From CAIRDP01 sp037138335 (GTDB lineage: Bacteria; Bacteroidota; Bacteroidia; Bacteroidales; FEN-979), in the NCBI GenBank assembly GCA_037138335.1, contig JBAXIO010000021.1, positions 6,217-70,216 of the forward strand: a DNA stretch of 64,000 nt, in the 5' to 3' direction. The first letter of the stretch is position 1. Each line of letters opens with the position of its first letter. Under the pieces are notes generated by a model, which was not told where the DNA came from, made no database searches, and was given only the letters and a program-made list of their open reading frames with translations. This document shows positions 29,203 to 36,480 of this stretch, one piece after another. Position numbers and translations under genes: made by a program.

Positions 29203-30337
29203 CGATCTACTGAAAAAGATTGCCGGGCTGAGCCCGGTCCAGAAGGAAGCCCTGCTGAAAAAGCTGGGGATTTCTTCAATTAAATCCTCTGCGGATGAGG
29301 GAGCGGGTGAGAAGGAAAAGCTTCCCGGCTGTGCTTGTTTTGCCTGCGATTTCGGATTGCCCGGATCGCTGAACATCAGTTTCAGGGAAGCCGCAACCGG
29401 GCCCCCGCCTCCGGGTTATGTCCAGGTTAAAGCAAAGGCCGCCAGCCTGAACTACCGCGACCTGATGATCGCCATGGGGCATTACCCCGCTGCTCCGGGC
29501 GTGCCATCCAACATGGGTTCCGATTTTGCCGGGATTGTAACGTCAGTGGGGGAAGGAGTAAGTGAGTTCAGGGAGGGGGACGAGGTGATCGCCCTTTCGG
29601 CAGGAACATTCCTGGAAGGGGCGGTTCAGCCGGGCAGCCATTTTATAAACGTGTTCAATGTAAACCGTCTGCAGCTGGCTCCCAAGCCGAAAACCCTGGA
29701 TTTTGAGCAGGCGGCAGCGATCCCCACGGTATATCTCACGGCTTTTTCGGCCTTGCTCAGGCTTGGTCGTCTCAGCGAAAATGAAACCGTTTTGATCCAT
29801 ACCGCCACCGGGGGCGTTGGATTGGCAGCACTGGGGATTGCCCGCTGGAAAAAAGCAGTGGTCTATGCGACGGCAGGCACCCCCGAAAAAAGGGATTTTC
29901 TTAAAAGCAAAGGGATTGCCGAACCCATGGATTCCCGTTCTGAAGCTTTTGCCGGCAGGATCATGGAACTTACAGGGGGCCGGGGAGTGGATATTGTCAT
30001 GAACACCCTCTCGGGAAATGCCATGATGAAAGGCCTTGAAATACTTTCACCATTCGGGCGCTTCATCCAGATCGATAAAAAAGATATTGCTATGAACACC
30101 CCCCTGCCCATGGGCTTGTTCAGGAAGGGGATAACGTTCAGCGCACTTGACATATCCCTTTATCTTCTGCAACCCGCCATGCTCAGGGAGCAGATGCAGG
30201 AGATCATTACGCTGCACGATGAGAAAATATTCGAACCGCTGCCGCTTCAGGCATGGCCCGTAAGCCGACTGAAAGAGGCTCTAACCGTAATGTCGCGTTC
30301 GAAACATATCGGTAAACTCATACTTACCTATCCTTAG
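29192..30337 (+). CDS. Stand-alone enoyl reductase (MDR / quinone-oxidoreductase type), trans-acting ER of the PKS
   Basis: The protein is 381 aa from the ATG at 29192, overlapping the PKS stop by 11 bp. After an N-terminal helical segment (DLLKKIAGLSPVQKEALLKK) comes a zinc-independent medium-chain dehydrogenase fold. It shows NYRDLMIAMGHYP, GSDFAGIV, the NADPH loop TGGVGLAALGIA and MNTLSGNAMMKGLEIL..GRFIQI, as in integrated PKS ER domains. With the KR and DH-like domains upstream it could reduce an enoyl-ACP to the saturated chain. The N-terminal segment resembles the start of the next NRPS and may be a docking element (inference). A TTG at 29186 is a weaker alternative start. Confidence 0.88.
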   Translation: MNHDDLLKKIAGLSPVQKEALLKKLGISSIKSSADEGAGEKEKLPGCACFACDFGLPGSLNISFREAATGPPPPGYVQVKAKAASLNYRDLMIAMGHYPAAPGVPSNMGSDFAGIVTSVGEGVSEFREGDEVIALSAGTFLEGAVQPGSHFINVFNVNRLQLAPKPKTLDFEQAAAIPTVYLTAFSALLRLGRLSENETVLIHTATGGVGLAALGIARWKKAVVYATAGTPEKRDFLKSKGIAEPMDSRSEAFAGRIMELTGGRGVDIVMNTLSGNAMMKGLEILSPFGRFIQIDKKDIAMNTPLPMGLFRKGITFSALDISLYLLQPAMLREQMQEIITLHDEKIFEPLPLQAWPVSRLKEALTVMSRSKHIGKLILTYP

Positions 30338-30346
30338 GATAAAGCC

Positions 30347-33300
30347 ATGGCGAACGACGAACGCCCCTTGAACGAACGCCTCTCAGGTCTGAGCCCTGCA
30401 CAGCTCAAAGCTCTGCTCAGGAAAGGTATTGAGGGCTCCGCCCCAAGGCCCGGAAAGCCCGGGCTTATGCCGCGCATGCCCGGGGGCACATACCCTCTCT
30501 CAAAAGCCCAGGAGAGGATGTGGTTCCTGAACATGCTCTCGGGAGGAGAGGCAATTTACAATAACCCTGCTGCCTTGCGTGTCAAAGGCTTATCCCCCCT
30601 GAATATTTCCACCCTCACCGCCAGCCTTGAAATGCTGATGGCCAGGCACGAAATCCTCAGGACCACCTTCATGATTGAAAACGGTTCACCGGTCCAGGTT
30701 ATCCACCCCGAAGGCAAAGCCTTCATCCGGTACGTCGATCTTCGCGGGATGCCATCCGCAGAAAGGGAAAAAAAGGCAACGGAAGAAGCGCTTGCACACG
30801 GAAAAACATTCATCCCCCTCGACAGCCTGCCGCTGTTGCGTTTTACTGTGCTGCATCTGCAGGACCTTGAATACATGCTGCTCATCAACCCCCACCACAT
30901 CATTTCCGACGGATGGTCGAACGCCCTGTTCGCGAAGGAACTCAGCATGACCTATGCCAGCCTTGAATCCGGTGAAGCACCACCCTTTCCCGTGCCGGAA
31001 TACCAATACGTCGATTTTGTAAAATGGGAGAAGGAATGGATGGCCTCCGAAGCAAGCAGGGGGCAGATGGATTTCTGGAAGGCCCAGCTGGCCGGCCTGC
31101 CGGAGCCTCTGAAGCTTCCCCTTGATTTTCCCCGCCCCCCGGTCATGAGCTACAGGGGAAACAGGGAGTTCAGCCTCATCGGCAGCGTGGAAGCCGACCT
31201 GCTCAGGAATTTCTGCCAAAAGAACAATATCACGATGTTTCACCTGCTTTTCGGGGCCTTCTCATTGCTGATGTCAAAATACAGCGGACAAGATGATATC
31301 ATCGTGGGCATGCCCGTGGCCAGGCGAAACCAGCTCTGGTTCCAGAATACCATGGGCCTGTTCATCAACACCCTTCCGCTGAGGGTCAGGATAGATGAAA
31401 CCATCCCTGCAATGGAATTCCTGCAATACATCAAATCCTATTCCCAGCAGGCCATGCTGAGGCAGGAGCTTCCCTTTGAGAAGCTGATCGAAGAAGTTAA
31501 CCCTGACCGCAACCTGGGCAGCAACCCGGTGTTCCAGGTCCATTTCGTCTACCAGAACATCCCTTCCCTATACAGTGTGAAGGGGATGGAGGTTAAGCCT
31601 GAGAATATCGACTATTCCTTCTCGAAGTTTGACCTGAACTTCTGGGTCGAGGAGGCCAACCGGGAATTGATACTGTCGGCTACATATCCTTCCGACATTT
31701 TCCTGCCGGAGACCGTATCGCAGATCATAAGCAATTACTGGCGGCTGCTTGGATCCATTACTTCCGCCCCGGGAGAATGCTGCGGGAAGCTAAGTGTTTT
31801 CCACGAAGACCAGCTTTCGTCCTTTGAAGGCCCGCACAGGGATTTCGGCTTCAGCGGGGGCAATCCCTGGCTCACGGCTTTTGATTCATGCGTAAAGAAA
31901 TTCCCGGGGAATATGGCTGTAAGGGATGTTTCAGGATCCCTGACCTATGCCGGGCTTGATGAGGAATCCGGTCTTCTGGCCCATCAGCTCAGGGAAGCAG
32001 GTGTAAGGAAGGGTGACCTTTTAGGGCTGCTCATGCCCCGAGACCTTTCCCTGGTGACAGCCATCATCTCCATATTCAAATGCGGGGCTGCCTACGTCCC
32101 CATGGATTCCGCATTTCCGGCTGAAAGGCTGGAATTCATGGCAAGGGACGCGGGTTTAAAAGGGATACTGAAGAAGGATGGTTTCAAGCGGCGTAAATAT
32201 CTTCCGGAAACACGGGCCATCCTGCGCCCTGATGACCTGGCTTATCTCATTTATACTTCGGGCACCACGGGGGTCCCTAAAGGCGTTTGCGTGGGCAATG
32301 AACAGCTCTATAATTACTCCATGGCGGTATGGGAAAGAATGAAACTCGGTCCGGGAGATTCCTGCGCCACCATTTCTTCCATCGCCTTCGACCTGGGCAA
32401 CACTTCCATTTTCCCGCCCCTGCTTCATGGAGCCGGGGTCGTGGTAGTGCCCGAAGAATATTCCACTGATGCTTCCCTGCTTGCAGGCTGGTTTGCAGTA
32501 CATCCCGTCGACTGCCTCAAGATCGTTCCTTCTCATCTTTTAAGTTTGCTTTCTTCATTGAAGGCGGATTCCATCCTCCCGAAAAAACTTCTGGTTACCG
32601 GCGGTGAGAAATGCACAGATTCTCTTGCCGCCAGGGTAAGGTCCCTTTCTCCGGCACTGAGGATCATCAACCATTACGGCCCCACCGAGGCAACCGTGGG
32701 AGCACTTACCTGGGAGCTGCCTTCCGGGACTGCGCCTGCATCTCCGGCAAACAGGGATGCTTTCCCCATAGGCTTTCCACTACCCAATACCAGGGTATAT
32801 ATCACAGACCGCGGGATGAACCTTCTTCCCAAAGGAGCGGAAGGGGAGATCATACTGGGAGGCAGGCAGATCGCATACGGTTACCTTGACCGGCCGGATC
32901 TGAGCCGCGAGAAATTTACCGAAGACCCACGGCACCCGGGGGAGACGCTGTACCATACGGGCGACCTCGGGAAGATGGCCGGTGACGGATCTGTCATATT
33001 CCTCGGAAGGAAAGACGACCAGGTCAAAGTAAGAGGCTACAGGGTTGAAATGAGGGAGGTGGAGCAAACGATGGAACAGCATCCTTCAATCAGCAGGGCG
33101 GTCGTTGTTTTGACTGACGGACAGGACCTGCTGAGCACCCTGAATGCTGCGGTCATACTTGCGGATGATGTTTCTTTTGACGAATCCGCCTACCGGAACT
33201 GGCTGGCACAGCGGCTGCCGTCATACATGATTACTTCTTCGATATGTGTGGTCGGAAGCCTGCCCCTTACCCCGAACGGGAAGACCGACCTGAAGCAGCT

Positions 33301-34453
33301 CAGGGCCTTGTTCAGGGGGGAAGCCGGTAGCGGATCCGCATCCAAGGCTCCAAGGGATATCACCGAACTAAAGCTGCTGCAGATATTCGGAGAAGTGCTG
33401 GGAAAGGGTTCTTTCGGGATCACCGATTCTTTCTTCGACCTGGGGGGGCATTCACTGCTTGCCATCCGTTTGTTTTCGGGAATAGAAAAGGAATTCGGGA
33501 TCCATCTACCTCTTGCCGCCCTGTTCAGCAGGAGCAGCGTCAAAGCCCTGGCGGAGGCTGTCAGGAACGAGGGATTTACCTTGAAGGAAAGTTCGCTGGT
33601 AAACATCAGGCCGGGGGAGGGAGTGAAAAAACTGTACCTCGTGCATCCTGCGGGGGGCAATGTGCTTTGTTATTTTGAGCTGGCGAAGCAGCTCCCCGCA
33701 TGGATCTCCGTTTACGGTTTGCAGGCCTCGGGACTCGCAGGAAAGACCGTCGACAGCGTGTCGGACATGGCACGTATATACCTGGAAGAAATTGGGCAGG
33801 GCGTCGAAGCAGCTGACATGATTTTCGGGGGCTGGTCCATGGGGGCGCTGGTTGCCTTTGAAATGGCCAGGCAGGTGAAACAGAACACAGGCATCAGCCC
33901 AGGCCTGATGATCATCGACCAGCTTGCTCCTTCAGATACGGCGGGCTCCATTCCAATGGAAAAAGCCGATCCGGTCAGCAGGATGCTCGCCTTTGCCGGG
34001 AAAGTAGCCCACCTGGTCGGCAAGCCCCTTGGAATCACTGAAGCCGACCTGAGAGGTAAAGATCCTGTGGAGCAATCCGGGGTGTTTCTTGATGTCTTCA
34101 TCCGGGTTGGCCTGGTCCCGGAAGACATGAAAGTAAGCCAGTTCCACGGTTACCTGGATACCATGATCCACCATAATGAGATAACATCCGAATGCAGGCC
34201 CGGTATTTTCGAAGGGCCGGCTCTCCTGCTCAGGGCCATATACAGCCTCGAGCTGCCGGGCACTTCCAGTGATCATACAGTACGCGCCCCCGACCTGGGC
34301 TGGGGGAGATACATACCCGGGAACCTCCTTGTCAGGAACATCCCCGGGAATCATGTTTCGGTAATGGCCCGGCCCTGGGTAAAGGCAGTGGCCGGTTGCC
34401 TTGAAGAATGGTTGGGAACGGAGAACGGACATCCGCAAACAAAAACAGGATAA
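30347..34453 (+). CDS. Nonribosomal peptide synthetase, C-A-T-TE (termination module)
   Basis: The protein is 1368 aa. A short N-terminal helix (LNERLSGLSPAQLKALLRK) precedes the C domain (about 45-480) with HHIISDG (His183-His184). The A domain (about 490-985) shows YLIYTSGTTGVPKG, AFDLGNTSIF, NHYGPTEAT, GRKDDQVKVRGYRVE and NGKTD. The T domain has DLGGHSLL (Ser1036). The thioesterase (about 1085-1350) has GGWSMGA (Ser1164) and GNHVSVM (His1336). Pocket residues read by eye give DLTKVGHVGK, one conservative change from the classic aspartate code. The type I TE should release the product by hydrolysis or cyclisation. The gene begins 9 bp after the enoyl reductase, and its stop overlaps the PPTase ATG (TAATG). 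Confidence 0.93.
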   Translation: MANDERPLNERLSGLSPAQLKALLRKGIEGSAPRPGKPGLMPRMPGGTYPLSKAQERMWFLNMLSGGEAIYNNPAALRVKGLSPLNISTLTASLEMLMARHEILRTTFMIENGSPVQVIHPEGKAFIRYVDLRGMPSAEREKKATEEALAHGKTFIPLDSLPLLRFTVLHLQDLEYMLLINPHHIISDGWSNALFAKELSMTYASLESGEAPPFPVPEYQYVDFVKWEKEWMASEASRGQMDFWKAQLAGLPEPLKLPLDFPRPPVMSYRGNREFSLIGSVEADLLRNFCQKNNITMFHLLFGAFSLLMSKYSGQDDIIVGMPVARRNQLWFQNTMGLFINTLPLRVRIDETIPAMEFLQYIKSYSQQAMLRQELPFEKLIEEVNPDRNLGSNPVFQVHFVYQNIPSLYSVKGMEVKPENIDYSFSKFDLNFWVEEANRELILSATYPSDIFLPETVSQIISNYWRLLGSITSAPGECCGKLSVFHEDQLSSFEGPHRDFGFSGGNPWLTAFDSCVKKFPGNMAVRDVSGSLTYAGLDEESGLLAHQLREAGVRKGDLLGLLMPRDLSLVTAIISIFKCGAAYVPMDSAFPAERLEFMARDAGLKGILKKDGFKRRKYLPETRAILRPDDLAYLIYTSGTTGVPKGVCVGNEQLYNYSMAVWERMKLGPGDSCATISSIAFDLGNTSIFPPLLHGAGVVVVPEEYSTDASLLAGWFAVHPVDCLKIVPSHLLSLLSSLKADSILPKKLLVTGGEKCTDSLAARVRSLSPALRIINHYGPTEATVGALTWELPSGTAPASPANRDAFPIGFPLPNTRVYITDRGMNLLPKGAEGEIILGGRQIAYGYLDRPDLSREKFTEDPRHPGETLYHTGDLGKMAGDGSVIFLGRKDDQVKVRGYRVEMREVEQTMEQHPSISRAVVVLTDGQDLLSTLNAAVILADDVSFDESAYRNWLAQRLPSYMITSSICVVGSLPLTPNGKTDLKQLRALFRGEAGSGSASKAPRDITELKLLQIFGEVLGKGSFGITDSFFDLGGHSLLAIRLFSGIEKEFGIHLPLAALFSRSSVKALAEAVRNEGFTLKESSLVNIRPGEGVKKLYLVHPAGGNVLCYFELAKQLPAWISVYGLQASGLAGKTVDSVSDMARIYLEEIGQGVEAADMIFGGWSMGALVAFEMARQVKQNTGISPGLMIIDQLAPSDTAGSIPMEKADPVSRMLAFAGKVAHLVGKPLGITEADLRGKDPVEQSGVFLDVFIRVGLVPEDMKVSQFHGYLDTMIHHNEITSECRPGIFEGPALLLRAIYSLELPGTSSDHTVRAPDLGWGRYIPGNLLVRNIPGNHVSVMARPWVKAVAGCLEEWLGTENGHPQTKTG

Positions 34454-35226
34454 TGAAATTGCCGCACGGTTCCTTCCTTTCATCGGCCCGTATCGGGACC
34501 AGTGATGAACTGCAGTTTGCAGGGATGGCAATTTTGCCCATCATGCAGGGCATGCCGGCAGGCGAGGAATTGACCGAACTCCTTCACACTGAGGAAAAGG
34601 AAAGGGCTGCCGCTTTCGCCTCGGAATCGCGCAGGACTTCCTTTATTTACGGCAGGATAGCGGCAAAGCTGGCTATTCTGGAGGTATTCCCCGAAGCTGT
34701 TGCTCAGGAGATCAATATAGTGAACGGCGCTATAGGAGAGCCTGTCATTGAATGGCCCGGGCATGAATATTCCGTTTCGATTTCTCATTCAGAACATCAT
34801 AGTGCCGGCCTGGTGTTTCCCACCGGCTTGCTGATGGGGATCGACATTGAAACGCCGGAAGAAAAGAACCGCAGCATAATACCATCCATCTTAAGCCCGG
34901 ATGAAATGGAACTGGTAAAAGCTGCTAATAATTCGATTGAGTTCCTGCATCTGCTCTGGACGGCAAAAGAGGCAGCCGGAAAGGCAAACGGGTTTGGATT
35001 CAGGCTCCCGGCAGAGAAGTATGAAATTGAAACTGAAGTTTCAGTTAACCACGATGGCATTCGCTATTTTCTGAGCCGTTTCAAACATTTAAACGGAGTG
35101 GATGCCATTACACGAAATCTCGGCGGGGCTGTTCTGTCGGTTGCTTTTCCAACTGGGCACTATTTCCAGGATCAGGTTATAAGGCTTTTAAGTATGCAAC
35201 CAATGGAAAAGGACCCGGTTTTTTAA
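34453..35226 (+). CDS. Sfp-type 4'-phosphopantetheinyl transferase
   Basis: Starting from the ATG at 34453, which overlaps the NRPS stop by one base and follows CAGGA, the protein is 257 aa. It has the Sfp-type motifs: SRRTSFIYGRIAAK, SISHSEHH, GIDIET (Mg-binding acids) and WTAKEAAGKANG. It transfers phosphopantetheine from CoA to the carrier-protein serines, here presumably the four T/ACP domains of the neighbouring synthases. An upstream ATG at 34408 would overlap the NRPS by 46 bp and add residues without family resemblance. Confidence 0.92.
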   Translation: MKLPHGSFLSSARIGTSDELQFAGMAILPIMQGMPAGEELTELLHTEEKERAAAFASESRRTSFIYGRIAAKLAILEVFPEAVAQEINIVNGAIGEPVIEWPGHEYSVSISHSEHHSAGLVFPTGLLMGIDIETPEEKNRSIIPSILSPDEMELVKAANNSIEFLHLLWTAKEAAGKANGFGFRLPAEKYEIETEVSVNHDGIRYFLSRFKHLNGVDAITRNLGGAVLSVAFPTGHYFQDQVIRLLSMQPMEKDPVF

Positions 35227-35238
35227 CCATTAAAAGGA

Positions 35239-36072
35239 ATGTCTATGAAACTGGAAGATTTGATTAAACCGGCTTCCTCCTGCGACAGTGCGGGCATTAT
35301 GCCATTACTCTTTGTAGGGCACGGCAGCCCGATGAATGCGATAGAGGACAATGTCTTCTCCCGGAAGTGGACCGAAATCGGCAAAACGCTTCCAAAGCCT
35401 AAAGCGATTTTATCCGTTTCGGCTCATTGGGAGACGAAAGGGGTGCATGTAACAGCTATGAAACATCCGAAAACCATCCATGATTTTGGGGGATTTCCAA
35501 AGGAATTATATGAAGTTGAGTATCCTGCGGAAGGAAGCCCGGAGCTGGCTTCCGAAACCGCGGATCTTCTTCGCCCTGCAGAGGTGTTGTCCGACCAAAA
35601 CTGGGGGCTTGACCATGGCAGCTGGAGTGTGCTTAAACGGATGTACCCCATGGCCGATGTCCCGGTATTCCAGCTGAGCCTGGATTATTCGCGTTCCCCT
35701 GAATCGCACTACCTGCTTGCAAAGGAACTGGCGCCCCTTCGCGAAAAAGGGGTGCTGATCCTCGGAAGCGGGAACCTGGTGCATAACCTCAGGATGGTTG
35801 CATGGGACAAGCTAAACGAACCAGGGTATGGTTACGACTGGGCGCTGGAGGCCGATGGGAAAATGAAACAACTTATTCTTGCAGGCAACCATAAGGCCCT
35901 GATCGATTTTCGTTCACAGGGCAGGGCTTTCGATCTGGCCATCCCAACTCCGGAACATTTTCTACCCCTGCTGTATATCCTGGGGCTGAAGAAAGATCAT
36001 GAGCAGATCGAATTCTTCAATGAGCAGGCAGTTGCAGGTTCGCTAACCATGACCTCGCTGAGGATAGGCTGA
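35239..36072 (+). CDS. ygiD: DODA-type extradiol aromatic ring-opening dioxygenase (YgiD family)
   Basis: The 277-aa protein, preceded by an AAAAGGA Shine-Dalgarno-like run, shows the class III extradiol/DODA landmarks: FVGHGSPMNAIED, SVSAHWE, IHDFGGFP, WGLDHGSWSVL and GSGNLVHNL. The conserved histidines coordinate the metal. Family members such as E. coli YgiD open catechol rings, for example DOPA to a seco-acid. YgiD homologues are widespread housekeeping-like genes, but here the gene lies 12 bp after the PPTase and ends the biosynthetic run. A tailoring or precursor role is possible but unproven. Confidence 0.85.
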   Translation: MSMKLEDLIKPASSCDSAGIMPLLFVGHGSPMNAIEDNVFSRKWTEIGKTLPKPKAILSVSAHWETKGVHVTAMKHPKTIHDFGGFPKELYEVEYPAEGSPELASETADLLRPAEVLSDQNWGLDHGSWSVLKRMYPMADVPVFQLSLDYSRSPESHYLLAKELAPLREKGVLILGSGNLVHNLRMVAWDKLNEPGYGYDWALEADGKMKQLILAGNHKALIDFRSQGRAFDLAIPTPEHFLPLLYILGLKKDHEQIEFFNEQAVAGSLTMTSLRIG

Positions 36073-36146
36073 ACCTGGGGTCCAGGTCAATTTCCTCCCA
36101 ACCCGATACCCCACCCGGCCCTCCCGTCATAATAATAGTTAAATAT

Positions 36147-36177
36147 GACGAACTGCTACAGGACGAGGCAGTTAGTC
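36147..36177. repeat. Imperfect inverted repeat downstream of the biosynthetic operon
   Basis: GACGAACTGC (36147-36156) and GCAGTTAGTC (36168-36177) pair at 9 of 10 positions across an 11-nt loop. There is no T-run, so terminator function is doubtful. A second perfect inverted repeat, TTAGGG-N4-CCCTAA, lies at 36219-36234. Apart from these and a TACATTTG at 36302-36309, the 36073-36480 gap shows nothing recognisable. Confidence 0.4.
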
Positions 36178-36480
36178 GTGAATAAACAAATTCGACAAAA
36201 AAAATCCTGATCCTTTCATTAGGGTTTACCCTAACACATTTATAGACCTACCCGACACCATTTTCAGAGTTTACCCCCTAGTAATTCAGAATTTATCAAG
36301 TTACATTTGTTATTGGGGTAAAAGCTTTTAATTCCTCCTTTTAATTGATCCTTTAACCCTGGTGGCAAGCGCATCATTTACCCAAAGCGTAAGCAAAAAC
36401 ATGATATACATCCCGGTAAATATTGGTTGATAATTGATGTGTAAGGCCTTTCGAACTCGGGCCATTTAAATTCAGCAAAT

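Noticed and set aside
10040..36072. Biosynthetic cluster as part of a mobile element
   Set aside because: No integrase, transposase, att-like repeat or tRNA was seen at either end; the mobile boundary in the window lies 25 kb away.
36219..36234. Inverted repeat TTAGGG-N4-CCCTAA as a terminator for the biosynthetic operon
   Set aside because: Stem of 6 bp without a T-run; kept only as a note under the gap.
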